DNA of 64,000 nucleotides from Massilia sp. 9I (GTDB taxonomy: Bacteria > Pseudomonadota > Gammaproteobacteria > Burkholderiales > Burkholderiaceae_D), in the NCBI RefSeq assembly GCF_902506415.1, contig NZ_LR733275.1, positions 3,939,856 to 4,003,855 on the forward strand, given 5' to 3'. Of the stretch, positions 1 to 8,351 are shown piece by piece. The translations under genes were made by a program, and so were the position numbers. Positions within the stretch are counted from its first letter, which is position 1. Each line of letters opens with the position of its first letter. The notes beneath the pieces were generated by a model. That model worked only from the letters and a program-made list of their open reading frames with translations. It ran no database searches and was not told the DNA's origin.

Positions 1-105
1 CGCCAGCCGCAGCTGGCCGCGCGTCTGTGGGACGCGGTGGAGCAGGCGCGCATCAGTCCCGCCTACGGCAAGCACGAATTGCAGGCGGTGGGCAGTGCGC
101 CCTAA
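1..105 (+). CDS. C-terminal fragment of an unidentified protein
   Basis: An open frame enters from the left edge and ends at TAA 103-105, giving 34 residues that end in HELQAVGSAP. The RLWDAVEQ stretch resembles the tail of some short-chain dehydrogenases, which often end in a RLWE-type helix. That is only a hint, because no diagnostic motif lies inside the window. The gene starts before the window. Confidence 0.5.
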   Translation, partial: RQPQLAARLWDAVEQARISPAYGKHELQAVGSAP

Positions 106-151
106 TGAAGCGCAACAGGTAGAATCCGGTTCTTCAACATAGGGGAACACG

Positions 152-418
152 ATGAAACGAACTGACCTGGCAAAGAAGGACGCCGAAAGACTGAAGAACC
201 AGATGGGTGCGCAGAACGCGGGCTTCGGCGCGGCCGCCAAGGGCGCCACACTCGACCGGCGCGAGCAGCGCGAGCGTGACCGCGCGCTGGGACTGGTGCC
301 CTTCGCCGTCAAGCTCAACGGCGACCTGGTCAAGCAGCTGCAGGAATTGAGCAAGGAACGCGGCGTCGATCTGAACGAACTGGTCGCCGAGCTGCTGCAA
401 AAAGGCTTGTCCGCGTAA
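152..418 (+). CDS. Small charged conserved hypothetical protein
   Basis: This is an 88-residue protein without signal peptide or membrane segment. The N-terminal half is basic and alanine-rich (many K, R, Q). The C-terminal half (about residues 50-88) is FAVKLNGDLVKQL...LNELVAELLQKGL, a short strand followed by two helices that could be a ribbon-helix-helix or dimerisation fold. The start is supported by AGGGGA at 141-146, five bases before ATG. The next gene begins 23 bases downstream on the same strand. I do not recognise a named family, and any DNA-binding role is inference. Confidence 0.6.
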   Translation: MKRTDLAKKDAERLKNQMGAQNAGFGAAAKGATLDRREQRERDRALGLVPFAVKLNGDLVKQLQELSKERGVDLNELVAELLQKGLSA

Positions 419-441
419 GCGATCAACGGGGGAGCGAAGGC

Positions 442-972
442 ATGGCCAGACTTGTATTCGGAATGAACCAGTCCCTCGACGGCTACGTCGACCACATGTC
501 CTTCGGGCCCAGCCCCAGGCTGTTCCGCCATTTCATCGACGAGGCGGAGCAGCAGGCCGGCAGCATCTACGGCCGCAAGATTTACGAGATGATGCGTTAC
601 TGGGATGACGAGCATCCCGAATGGGACGCGGACCGGCAAGCGTTCGCGGCGGCCTGGCGCAGGCAATCGAAGTGGGTGGCGTCGCGCGGCATGCCGTCGC
701 TGGGCCCCAGGGCCACGCTCCTCGAAGGCGATCTCGGGGACGCGATTCGCCAAATAAAGCATGAGGTCGAAGGCGAGATCGAAGTGGCCGGCCCGGACCT
801 GGCGCGCAGCCTCACGGAACTCGGCCTGATCGACGAATACCGCATCTACCTGCACCCCGTGGTGCTTGGCAGCGGTACGCCGTATTTCGCCGGCCCGCGC
901 CCGCCCCTGCGCCTGCTGGCGCACGACCGGATCGACGATGACGTGATCAGGCTGCGCTACGTGCCGGTCTGA
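442..972 (+). CDS. Dihydrofolate reductase family protein (RibD C-terminal domain)
   Basis: The 176-residue cytosolic protein begins MARLVFGMNQSLDGYVD, the usual N-terminus of RibD_C-type reductases. It continues with a GRKIYEMM stretch, a central VAGPDLARSL segment that matches the family's nucleotide-binding G-x-x-L region, and a YLHPVVLGSGTPYF signature near residues 135-150. Members are NADPH-dependent reductases related to DHFR and riboflavin RibD, but the substrate of stand-alone copies is generally unknown. GGAG and GAAGG lie just before the ATG. It is probably co-transcribed with the preceding small gene and converges on thpR six bases away. Confidence 0.85.
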   Translation: MARLVFGMNQSLDGYVDHMSFGPSPRLFRHFIDEAEQQAGSIYGRKIYEMMRYWDDEHPEWDADRQAFAAAWRRQSKWVASRGMPSLGPRATLLEGDLGDAIRQIKHEVEGEIEVAGPDLARSLTELGLIDEYRIYLHPVVLGSGTPYFAGPRPPLRLLAHDRIDDDVIRLRYVPV

Positions 973-978
973 ATCGCC

Positions 979-1488
979 TCAAGCGTACTCGCGCAGGACG
1001 GCATAGACGCCGTTCTTCGACTCCACCAGCGCATAGCCGCGCACCTCCCACAGCACCGGCTTCCCGTCGACAGGAAGGGTGGAGCCGCCGGCGCGGCGCG
1101 CCATCGTCACGTGCGGACGGTAGCGGCGCGCTTCCGGCTGCAGGCCGAGCGCCAGCAGCGCATCCGACAGCCGTCCATGCAGGGCGGCGAGGGCAGGCGG
1201 GGTGGCGTCGGGTTCGAGCACCGCAATCCCGTTGTGCCACAGGGCTGCATGCGTGAGCTCGAGGTGGAAGAGTTCGAAGGGCACTGCGAAGCCGTCCAGC
1301 AGTTCGGGCAGGCGTTCGCTCGGCAGGGCGCCGAGGAAGTGCAGGGTGACGTGCAGCTTGTCCGTCTGGACCGGCGCGGCGCCTTTCGCCCAGCCCCAGG
1401 CGTCGCGCCACTCCTTTAACTGGTGGCGCAGCGCGGGATCGGGCCAGAGGGCCAGGAACAGGCGGGTTGTGTCGGCTTGCCCGTCCAT
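979..1488 (-). CDS. thpR: RNA 2',3'-cyclic phosphodiesterase (2'-5' RNA ligase family)
   Basis: The 169-residue protein starts MDGQADTTRLFLALWPD. It carries the two H-x-T-x motifs of the 2H phosphoesterase superfamily, KLHVTLHFLG near residues 45-54 and RPHVTMARR near 128-136. ThpR hydrolyses 2',3'-cyclic phosphates of RNA in the cytosol; its physiological role is not settled. The frame stays open far upstream inside panB, but the ATG at 1488 gives the normal family length and sits 11 bases after panB. It is therefore probably the last gene of the panB transcript. Confidence 0.87.
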   Translation of the reverse strand: MDGQADTTRLFLALWPDPALRHQLKEWRDAWGWAKGAAPVQTDKLHVTLHFLGALPSERLPELLDGFAVPFELFHLELTHAALWHNGIAVLEPDATPPALAALHGRLSDALLALGLQPEARRYRPHVTMARRAGGSTLPVDGKPVLWEVRGYALVESKNGVYAVLREYA

Positions 1489-1499
1489 GGCGGCGCCAA

Positions 1500-2348
1500 T
1501 CAGAAGCAGTGTTCCGGCGCCGGGAAGCTGCCGTCCTTCACCGCCGCCACGTAGCTGGTCACGGCGGCGTCGATGCTGGTCTGGCCTTCCATGAAGTTGC
1601 GCACGAAGCGCGCCTTGCGGCCCGGGAAGACGCCCAGCAGGTCGTGCATCACCAGTACCTGGCCGGAGCAGTCGGGACCCGCGCCGATGCCGATCGTGGG
1701 GATGGTCAGCAGCTCGGTGACTTCCTTGCCCAGTGCGGCGGGAATGGCTTCCAGCACCACCAGCGAGGCGCCGGCCGCCTGCAGGGCCAAAGCGTCGGCC
1801 TTGAGCTGTTCGGCCGCGGCGTCGGTCTTGCCCTGCACCTTGAAGCCGCCGAAGGCGTGCACGAACTGCGGGGTCAGGCCGATGTGGGCGCACACCGGGA
1901 TGCCGCGCTCGACCAGGAAGCGCACGGTTTCGGCAAGCCATGCGCCGCCTTCGATCTTGACCATCTGGGCGCCGGCGCGCATCAGGGTCACGGCATTGTT
2001 GTAAGCCTCGACCGGGGTCGTGTAGCTGCCGAAGGGCATGTCGGCCAGGACCAGCGCGAGCTTGTTGCCGCGCGCGACCGAGGCGGTGTGGTAGGCGACG
2101 TCCGCCACCGTCACCGGCAGGGTCGAATCGTAGCCGGCGCAGACCATGCCCAGCGAATCGCCGATCAGCAGCACTTCCACGCCGCAGCGGTCCATCAGCG
2201 AGGCGAAGCTGGCGTCGTAGGCGGTCAGCATGGTGATCTTGTCGCCTGCCGCGCGCATGGCCAGCAGCGAGGGCGCGGTCACGGCCTTGCGCACCGGTTT
2301 CGGTGCGTCGTTGGCGGCTGGGTCCTGGCCCTGCAGATAAGCGCTCAT
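1500..2348 (-). CDS. panB: 3-methyl-2-oxobutanoate hydroxymethyltransferase
   Basis: The 282-residue protein has the PanB signature: [17 protein letters not shown] near the N-terminus, [11 protein letters not shown] (metal and ketoacid site), [11 protein letters not shown], and [19 protein letters not shown] in the second half. It makes ketopantoate from alpha-ketoisovalerate and methylene-tetrahydrofolate, the first committed step of pantothenate synthesis, in the cytosol. panC is not adjacent here. Its folate cofactor gives a loose metabolic link to folK upstream in the same orientation. A 73-base gap separates it from the DUF486 gene, so it may have its own promoter. Confidence 0.96.
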   Translation of the reverse strand: MSAYLQGQDPAANDAPKPVRKAVTAPSLLAMRAAGDKITMLTAYDASFASLMDRCGVEVLLIGDSLGMVCAGYDSTLPVTVADVAYHTASVARGNKLALVLADMPFGSYTTPVEAYNNAVTLMRAGAQMVKIEGGAWLAETVRFLVERGIPVCAHIGLTPQFVHAFGGFKVQGKTDAAAEQLKADALALQAAGASLVVLEAIPAALGKEVTELLTIPTIGIGAGPDCSGQVLVMHDLLGVFPGRKARFVRNFMEGQTSIDAAVTSYVAAVKDGSFPAPEHCF

Positions 2349-2421
2349 GGGAATCCTTTAAAACGATCGTTCGGAAAACGCGTAGTGTAATCCGCCACGG
2401 GCAAACGCGCAGGGGAACGTC

Positions 2422-2769
2422 TTAAGATCGGAAGATAAAATACACCGCCCCGACCAGGCACAGCGCCGCCCAGACGTAATCGAGCTTGAAAGGCTGGTCC
2501 ATGTAGAGCATGGCGAAGGGCACGAAGACCGAGAGCGTGATCGCTTCCTGCATGATCTTCAGTTGCGCGAGGCTGAACTGGGTATGGCCGATGCGGTTGG
2601 CAGGCACCTGCAGCAGGTACTCGAACAGGGCGATGCCCCAGCTGATCAGGGCCGCGATGTACCAGGCGCGGTTGTTGAGGTTCTTCAGGTGGCCGTACCA
2701 CGCGAAGGTCATGAAAATGTTCGACAGCACCAGCAGGCCGGCGGTCTGGAACCAGATGGGCAGGCCCAT
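2422..2769 (-). CDS. Small membrane protein, DUF486 / DMT family
   Basis: A 115-residue protein with about four hydrophobic segments, beginning MGLPIWFQTAGLLVLSNIFM and containing FAWYGHL and a conserved SWGIALFEYLLQVPANRIG stretch typical of DUF486 proteins. These are small relatives of the drug/metabolite transporter superfamily in the inner membrane, with no established substrate. It follows folK by one base, so the two are very likely translationally linked. I cannot assign a substrate. Confidence 0.85.
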   Translation of the reverse strand: MGLPIWFQTAGLLVLSNIFMTFAWYGHLKNLNNRAWYIAALISWGIALFEYLLQVPANRIGHTQFSLAQLKIMQEAITLSVFVPFAMLYMDQPFKLDYVWAALCLVGAVYFIFRS

Positions 2770-2770
2770 A

Positions 2771-3244
2771 TCAGAAGACTTTCTCGACGGCCTGGCTGGC
2801 TACCAGCGGCAGGTAGTCGTGGATCGCGCCGAGGCCCGGGATCACGAGGTCGGGCGCAATCTCGGCCAGCGGCGCCAGCACGAAGCCGCGCTCGTGCATG
2901 CGCGGATGCGGCACCGTAAGCGTCTCGGTGTCGATGCGCTGGTCGCCGTACAGCAGCAGGTCGAGGTCGAGCGTGCGCGGCGCGTTGCGGTAGGGCCGCT
3001 CACGGCCGTGGGCCTGCTCGATGTCCTGCAGCGCCTGCAGCAGTTCATGCGGATCGAAGCTGGTGTCGATGCAGGCCACGGCATTGATGTAGTCGGGGCC
3101 GCTCGAGTCGACCGGCGCGGTGCGGTACAGGCCGGACGTTTCGATGATTGTCGAACCGTCGAGCAGGGCCAGCCGGCGCAGCGCATCGAGCACATTGGCT
3201 TGCGCGTCGCCGAGGTTGGCGCCGATGCCGACGTAGGCGATCAT
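2771..3244 (-). CDS. folK: 2-amino-4-hydroxy-6-hydroxymethyldihydropteridine diphosphokinase
   Basis: The 157-residue HPPK starts MIAYVGIGANLGD and carries the family signature RTLDLDLLLYGD near residues 92-103, followed by HPRMHERGFVLAPLAEIAPD. It transfers pyrophosphate from ATP to the pterin in folate synthesis, in the cytosol. The ATG at 3244 overlaps the TGA of pcnB in an ATGA (3241-3244), a coupling seen for pcnB-folK in many proteobacteria. The frame is open further upstream, but that stretch is antisense-like low-complexity sequence inside pcnB. Confidence 0.95.
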   Translation of the reverse strand: MIAYVGIGANLGDAQANVLDALRRLALLDGSTIIETSGLYRTAPVDSSGPDYINAVACIDTSFDPHELLQALQDIEQAHGRERPYRNAPRTLDLDLLLYGDQRIDTETLTVPHPRMHERGFVLAPLAEIAPDLVIPGLGAIHDYLPLVASQAVEKVF

Positions 3245-4632
3245 TCCTCGCCGCCGCCCTGGGCTTGCGGCGCTGCGCCTTCGCCGCCGGAGCGGCGCGG
3301 ACCGCGGCGCGGCGGACGCTTGCGCTTCTGCGAGGTGCCCGCTTCGCCGTTGCGCGGACGCGCATTGGCTGCGGCCAGCAGGGCTTCGCGTTCGCCGCCT
3401 TCGGCCGCATAGAACGCGGTCCACCATTCGCCGACCTCGCCCGGCAGCTCGCCCGATTCGCAGCGCAGCAGCAGGAAGTCGTAGCCGGCGCGGAAGCGCG
3501 GGTGTTCGAGCAGCTTGAACGGCGCCTTGCCGGTGCGGCGCTCAAAGCGGGGCTGCATGGCCCAGATGTCGCGCATGTCGGTGGCGATGCGGCGCTGCAG
3601 GGCCAGGTTCTCGGTCTGGGTCTCCAGCACGTCGTCGGCCGCCAGGTGCAGTGCCGGAATCGGCGCTTCGCCGGCGGCGCGGTAGGCGTTCCACTTTTCC
3701 AGCACCTGGTGCCACAGGAGCGAGGCGAACAGGAAGCCCGGCGAGACGCCCTTGCCGGCCTTGACGCGCCCGTCCGTCGATTCCAGCGCCAGGGTCACGA
3801 ACTTCATGCCGATCGGCTGTTCCAGTACCACGTCCAGCAGCGGCAGCAAACCGTGGTGCAGGCCGGCCGAGCGCAGCTCTTTCAAACAGGCCAGCGCGTG
3901 GCCGGACAGCAGGAGTTTCAGCATCTCGTCGAACACGCGCGCCGCCGGCACGTTGTCGATCAGCGGCGCCATCACGGGAATCGGCGCGCGCGTGGTCGGC
4001 TCGATGGTGAAGCCGAGTTTCGCCGCGAAGCGCACCACGCGCAGCATGCGCACCGGGTCTTCGCGGTAGCGCGCTTCCGGCACGCCGATGATGCGCAGTA
4101 ACTTGGCGCGGATGTCCTCGATGCCCCCGTGGTAGTCCAGCACGGTCTGGGTGGCCGGATCGTAGTACATCGCGTTGATGGTGAAGTCGCGCCGCGCCGC
4201 GTCCTCGTGCTGGGGACCGAAGTTATTGTCGCGCAGGACCCGGCCATGCTCGTCCTTGGGCGCGTTGTCGCTGCCGTTGCCGCGGAAGGTGGTCACCTCC
4301 AGCAGGTCCTGGCCGAACATCACGTGCACGATCTGGAAGCGGCGCCCGATGATGAAGGCGCGCCGGAACAGGCGCTTGACCTGCTCGGGCGTGGCGTCGG
4401 TGGCGATGTCGAAGTCCTTCGGCTTCACGCCCAGCAGCAGGTCGCGCACGGCGCCGCCGACGACAAAGGCCTGGAAGCCGGCTTCCTGCAGGGTTTGCGT
4501 CACCGTGATCGCGTTGCGCGACACGTTGCGCGGGTCGATCTTGTGCTCTTCCGGTCCGAGGATGACTGGTTGGGTCGGGTCGCGGCCGTCGTCTTTCACG
4601 CCGAGGATCTTGCGGATGAATTTCTTAATCAT
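3241..4632 (-). CDS. pcnB: Poly(A) polymerase I
   Basis: The 463-residue protein has the class II nucleotidyltransferase core: FVVGGAVRDLLLG followed by KDFDIATDATPEQV (the D-x-D metal ligands) near residues 55-80, then FRRAFIIGRRFQIVHV and RDFTINAMYYDP. The C-terminal tail (about 420-463) is rich in arginine and lysine, as in PcnB proteins that bind RNA. It adds 3' poly(A) tails that mark RNA for decay. A CCA-adding enzyme is the alternative, but the basic tail and the pcnB-folK order favour PcnB. It overlaps the HAD gene by eight bases at its start and folK by four at its end. Confidence 0.93.
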   Translation of the reverse strand: MIKKFIRKILGVKDDGRDPTQPVILGPEEHKIDPRNVSRNAITVTQTLQEAGFQAFVVGGAVRDLLLGVKPKDFDIATDATPEQVKRLFRRAFIIGRRFQIVHVMFGQDLLEVTTFRGNGSDNAPKDEHGRVLRDNNFGPQHEDAARRDFTINAMYYDPATQTVLDYHGGIEDIRAKLLRIIGVPEARYREDPVRMLRVVRFAAKLGFTIEPTTRAPIPVMAPLIDNVPAARVFDEMLKLLLSGHALACLKELRSAGLHHGLLPLLDVVLEQPIGMKFVTLALESTDGRVKAGKGVSPGFLFASLLWHQVLEKWNAYRAAGEAPIPALHLAADDVLETQTENLALQRRIATDMRDIWAMQPRFERRTGKAPFKLLEHPRFRAGYDFLLLRCESGELPGEVGEWWTAFYAAEGGEREALLAAANARPRNGEAGTSQKRKRPPRRGPRRSGGEGAAPQAQGGGEE

Positions 4633-5299
4633 TGAATAAATGAAGAGTTGGCCAACCCTGCGCCTGCGCGTGGGCGGCGAGCTTGGCGCTCGGGTTGGTG
4701 GCGACCGGGTGGCTGACGATCGACAGCAGCGGCAGGTCGTTGTGCGAGTCGCTGTAGAAGTGGCAGCGCTCGAACGCGTCGAAGCGGGTGCCGAGACGTT
4801 CCAGCCAGGCGTGCATGTGGGTGATCTTGCCCGGGCCCGAGGTCGGGGTGCCGAGCAGTTTGCCGGTCAGTTTCCCGTCCGCGTCGTACTCCGGCATGGC
4901 GCCGATGTGGTGCTCGACGCCGAAGCGGGCCGCGATCGGCGCCGTGATGTGGTAGTTGGTGGCAGTGATAATCGCCACCAGGTCGCCGGCTTCCTGGTGC
5001 TGGCGCACCAGCGCCAGCGCGCGCGGCCGGATCGCCGGTTCGATCACCTCGAGCATGTAGCGGGCGTAGATGGCATCCAGCTCGGCGCGCGGGAAGCGCG
5101 CCAGGGTGCCGAGGGCGAACTCGAGGTACTCGACCGGGTCGAGCACGCCCGCCTGGTACTGGGCGAAGAACTCGTCGTTGCGGCGGCGGAAGGAGGCTTC
5201 GTCCACCGCGCCTATGCGGACCAGGAACTCACCCCATTCGTAATCGGAATCGATCGGCAGCAGGGTGTGGTCGAGGTCGAACAGCGCAAGGTTTTTCAT
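4625..5299 (-). CDS. HAD family phosphatase, subfamily IB
   Basis: The 224-residue protein opens MKNLALFDLDHTLLPIDSDY, with the DxDxT nucleophile motif. It has VAIITATN (motif II) near residue 110, a lysine in GPGKITHMHAWLE (motif III) and HFYSDSHNDLPLL (motif IV acidic pair) near 185. This layout matches the IB hydrolases related to phosphoserine phosphatase, which dephosphorylate small metabolites in the cytosol. Similar genes beside hda and pcnB in other betaproteobacteria have been proposed as histidinol-phosphatases, but I cannot confirm that here. Stop and start overlap hda (4 bases) and pcnB (8 bases). Confidence 0.88.
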   Translation of the reverse strand: MKNLALFDLDHTLLPIDSDYEWGEFLVRIGAVDEASFRRRNDEFFAQYQAGVLDPVEYLEFALGTLARFPRAELDAIYARYMLEVIEPAIRPRALALVRQHQEAGDLVAIITATNYHITAPIAARFGVEHHIGAMPEYDADGKLTGKLLGTPTSGPGKITHMHAWLERLGTRFDAFERCHFYSDSHNDLPLLSIVSHPVATNPSAKLAAHAQAQGWPTLHLFND

Positions 5300-5979
5300 T
5301 CTTTGGTTTCCGACTGCTGGTTTTCTTGCAGCAACAAATCACGCAGCAGGGGCAGGGTGACGGGGCGCTGGGTCTCGAGCGAATACTGGTCGAGGGCGTC
5401 CAGCATGGTCGCCAGCGAGCGCATGTCGCGTTTGAAGTGAGACAACAAATAGGGTAACACGCTGGCCGACAGCGTCAAACCACGCGCTTCCGCGGCCTGG
5501 GTCAGCGCCGCGATCTTCTCGTCGTCGGACAGGCCCTTGATCTGGTAGACCAGGCCCCAGCCCATGCGCGTGCGCAGGTCTTCGCGCACCTGCAGCACGC
5601 CCGGCGGCACCGGGCCGGTGCTGACCATGTAGGCGCCGTGCTCGCGGATCTGGTTGAACAGGGCGAAGGCGTCGATCTGGCGCTGCGGCGACAGGCGGTC
5701 GCAGTCGTCCAGCAGGTACAGCGTCACGTCATCGGTGTGGATGAACTGATCTGCCGGTGCATCGAAGGGGATGTAGCGCGAGCCGGGGCTGGCGGCCAGG
5801 GCCTGCAGCAAATGGGTCTTGCCGGCGCCGGTGTCGCCCCACAGGTAGGCGTAATGCTCGCGCGAAGCACGCTGCGCGAACTGGTGCATCAGGTGCGCCA
5901 GTTCGGCATTCTCGCCCACCTGGAAGGTGTCGAGGCTGTGCGCCGGTTCGGCGCCTAAATCGAGCACCAGCTGTTTCAT
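5296..5979 (-). CDS. hda: DnaA regulatory inactivator Hda
   Basis: A 227-residue AAA+ protein beginning MKQLVLDLG, a clamp-binding type N-terminus. It has Walker A GDTGAGKTHLL near residues 49-59 and Walker B-like LYLLDDCDRL near 88-97, and a DnaA-like lid ending LSHFKRDMRSLATMLDALD. Hda with the loaded beta clamp stimulates ATP hydrolysis by DnaA and so prevents re-initiation of replication. It starts 31 bases after the AI-2E permease gene and overlaps the HAD gene, placing it at or near the head of the pcnB-folK transcript. Confidence 0.92.
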   Translation of the reverse strand: MKQLVLDLGAEPAHSLDTFQVGENAELAHLMHQFAQRASREHYAYLWGDTGAGKTHLLQALAASPGSRYIPFDAPADQFIHTDDVTLYLLDDCDRLSPQRQIDAFALFNQIREHGAYMVSTGPVPPGVLQVREDLRTRMGWGLVYQIKGLSDDEKIAALTQAAEARGLTLSASVLPYLLSHFKRDMRSLATMLDALDQYSLETQRPVTLPLLRDLLLQENQQSETKE

Positions 5980-6010
5980 GGCGTCGGGATCATGTCGGAA
6001 AAATCATACG

Positions 6011-7108
6011 TCAGGCATTATAAAAGCTGCTGCGCAGATAGTGGGCACGCACGTGGCGGAAGCCGACCATCAGCACGGCCGACGCGGGCAGGGCCAGCAG
6101 CACGCCGGCGAAGCCGAACAGTTCGCCGAAGGCCATCAGGGCGAAGATCACGGCCAGCGGATGCAGGCCGATGCGCTCGCCCACCAGGCGCGGCGTCAGG
6201 ATGAAGCTTTCGATCAGCTGGCCCACGGTGTAGATCGCCACCACCCAGGCCAGGCCCACCCAGCCGGGGAACTGCAGCAGGGCCGCGACCAGGGCCAGCA
6301 GCATGCCCAGGCCAAAGCCCAGGTAGGGCACGAAGCCGAGCAGGCCGGTCAGCACGCCCACCGGCAGCGCCACGTCCAGTCCGAGGATGGCCAGCGCCAC
6401 CGAGTAGTACACGGCCAGCGCGATCATCACCAAGAGCTGGCCGCGCAGGTACTGGGCCAGCAGCCCGTCCGCCTCGACCGCCATGTCGCCGACCTTGGCG
6501 ACGTAGCGGCGCGGGATGGCGCCGGCGATACGCGCCAGCAGGTGGTGCCAGTCGAGCAGCAGGTAGAACAGCACCACCGGCACCAGGGTCAGCGTCGCGA
6601 TCCAGCCCAGCACGGCGCTGCCGCCGACGCGCACCTTGGCCAGCACCGAAGTCCACAAATCGTCGCCGCTGGCCGCGACCTGCTGCTGCAGCAGCTCGCG
6701 CAGGCCGGCGCTGTCGAGTTTCACGTGGATGCCGTAGCCGGCCAGCCAGGGCGAGACATAGGTGTCGAGCCAGGTGAAGAAGGCGGGGATCTTGGCCTGC
6801 AGCAGGGGGATTTCGGCGCGCAGCACCGGCACCACGGTCAGGAACAGGGCCACCACGGCGGTGCAGAAGGCCGTCAGCACCAAGGAGACTGCAAGCACGC
6901 GCGGCATCCCGCCCCGGCGCTTGCCCTTCTTGTTCAGCCGCGGCCTGGCCAGCCAGTCGACCGCGCCATTGAGCATGTAAGCCAGGATGGCGGCCGCGAT
7001 GAAGGGGGAGAGGATCGGACCGAGGGTGTAGAGCAGCAGCGCCACTGCGAGCCAGAGTGCCAACCAGAATGCGGATTGTTTTTGCTCCGGGCTCAGGAAA
7101 AATGGCAT
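6011..7108 (-). CDS. AI-2E family transporter / UPF0118 permease
   Basis: The inner-membrane protein of 365 residues has about seven to eight hydrophobic segments, with the family signature in the second half: VGVLTGLLGFVPYLGFGLG and later GQLIESFILTPRLVGERIGLHPLAVIFALM. A large hydrophilic domain (about 110-200) separates the first and later membrane segments. Characterised relatives include the autoinducer-2 exporter TqsA and Na+/H+ antiporters, so the substrate is open. I chose ATG 7108 (MPFFLSPEQK) rather than an upstream TTG at 7141. It is divergent from purM and followed closely by hda. Confidence 0.87.
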   Translation of the reverse strand: MPFFLSPEQKQSAFWLALWLAVALLLYTLGPILSPFIAAAILAYMLNGAVDWLARPRLNKKGKRRGGMPRVLAVSLVLTAFCTAVVALFLTVVPVLRAEIPLLQAKIPAFFTWLDTYVSPWLAGYGIHVKLDSAGLRELLQQQVAASGDDLWTSVLAKVRVGGSAVLGWIATLTLVPVVLFYLLLDWHHLLARIAGAIPRRYVAKVGDMAVEADGLLAQYLRGQLLVMIALAVYYSVALAILGLDVALPVGVLTGLLGFVPYLGFGLGMLLALVAALLQFPGWVGLAWVVAIYTVGQLIESFILTPRLVGERIGLHPLAVIFALMAFGELFGFAGVLLALPASAVLMVGFRHVRAHYLRSSFYNA

Positions 7109-7187
7109 GAATATTCTTGTTAGTCTTGGCGGTTTTGCCAACGAATGCGGCCAATATGGCCTGAAATCGGGTTGGGCGGGGCTGTTT

Positions 7188-7196
7188 TGCTAAAAT
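7188..7196 (+). promoter_or_regulatory. Putative extended -10 promoter of purM
   Basis: TGCTAAAAT matches an extended -10 element (TG-n-TAnnnT), about 62 bases before the purM ATG. No good -35 hexamer stands at 17 bases, which is acceptable for an extended -10 promoter. This is the only strong candidate in the 149-base divergent gap between purM and the AI-2E permease. Confidence 0.4.
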
Positions 7197-7257
7197 AGCG
7201 GATTGACCAGGTTTGGGTCTGCCGCCTTCTATTTTACCGCCTCCGCTGCCAAATACC

Positions 7258-8301
7258 ATGAGCCAACCATCTAATGTTTCCCTCTCCTACCGCGACGCCG
7301 GTGTCGACATCGACGCAGGCGACGCCCTGGTCGAAGCGATCAAGCCCCTCGCCAAGCGCACCATGCGCGAAGGCGTCCTCGGCGGCATTGGCGGTTTCGG
7401 CGGGCTGTTCGAGATCAGCAAGAAGTTCAAGGAACCGGTCCTGGTGTCAGGCACCGACGGCGTCGGCACCAAGCTCAAGCTCGCTTTCGAGCTGAACCGT
7501 CACGACACGGTCGGCATCGACCTGGTCGCCATGAGCGTCAACGACATCCTGGTGCAGGGCGCCGAGCCGCTGTTCTTCCTCGATTACTTCGCCTGCGGCA
7601 AGCTGGACGTGGCCACCGCGACCAGCGTCGTGGCCGGCATCGCCCAAGGCTGCGAACAGTCGGGCTGCGCCCTGCTGGGCGGCGAAACCGCCGAGATGCC
7701 GGGCATGTACCCGGACGGCGAATACGACCTGGCCGGCTTCGCCGTCGGCGCGGTGGAAAAATCGCAGATCATCGACGGCAGCAAGATCGTGCCGGGCGAC
7801 GTGGTGCTGGGCCTGGCATCGTCGGGCATCCACTCGAACGGCTACTCGCTGGTGCGCAAGATCATCTCGGTCGCCAAGCCGGACCTGGAAGCCGACTTCC
7901 ACGGCCGCAAGCTGGCGGACGTCCTGATGGCGCCGACCCGCATCTACGTCAAGCCGCTGCTGGCCCTGATGCAGTCGATGGAAGTGAAGGGCATGGTGCA
8001 CATCACCGGCGGTGGCCTGGTCGAGAACATCCCGCGCGTGCTGGCCGACAATCTCACCGCCGTCCTCGACGCCAAGTCCTGGACCCTGCCGCCGCTGTTC
8101 CAGTGGCTGCAGCAGCATGGCGGCGTCGCCGACGCCGAAATGCACCGTGTGTTCAACTGCGGCATCGGCATGACCGTGATCGTGGCAAAGGAAAACGCGG
8201 ACGCCGCGATGGCGCAGCTGCAGGCGGCCGGCGAGACCGTGTACCGCATCGGCGAGATCCGCGCGCGCGAAGAAGGCCAAGCGCAGACCGTCGTGCAGTA
8301 A
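7258..8301 (+). CDS. purM: Phosphoribosylformylglycinamidine cyclo-ligase
   Basis: The 347-residue AIR synthetase starts [22 protein letters not shown]. It shows [14 protein letters not shown], the [18 protein letters not shown]-binding segment near residues 62-78, [10 protein letters not shown], and [17 protein letters not shown] near 140. It forms aminoimidazole ribotide, the fifth step of purine synthesis. The frame is open for 15 codons upstream, but ATG 7258 gives the usual start. The gene stands alone here; purC, purE and purK lie at 42-45 kb. A terminator follows immediately. Confidence 0.96.
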   Translation: MSQPSNVSLSYRDAGVDIDAGDALVEAIKPLAKRTMREGVLGGIGGFGGLFEISKKFKEPVLVSGTDGVGTKLKLAFELNRHDTVGIDLVAMSVNDILVQGAEPLFFLDYFACGKLDVATATSVVAGIAQGCEQSGCALLGGETAEMPGMYPDGEYDLAGFAVGAVEKSQIIDGSKIVPGDVVLGLASSGIHSNGYSLVRKIISVAKPDLEADFHGRKLADVLMAPTRIYVKPLLALMQSMEVKGMVHITGGGLVENIPRVLADNLTAVLDAKSWTLPPLFQWLQQHGGVADAEMHRVFNCGIGMTVIVAKENADAAMAQLQAAGETVYRIGEIRAREEGQAQTVVQ

Positions 8302-8318
8302 TCTCGGCTGCCAATACG

Positions 8319-8346
8319 AAAACGGGCGCTCTGGCGCCCGTTTTGT
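8319..8346. terminator. Rho-independent terminator after purM
   Basis: The stem AACGGGCGC / GCGCCCGTT with a short TCTG-type loop is followed by TTTTGTTTT on the plus strand. A run of A precedes it, so it may also stop transcripts of the minus-strand S9 gene that ends at 8352. Confidence 0.85.
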
Positions 8347-8351
8347 TTTGC

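Noticed and set aside
3241-4632. CCA-adding enzyme instead of poly(A) polymerase
   Set aside because: The long basic C-terminal tail and the pcnB-folK order favour PcnB; no HD domain is evident.
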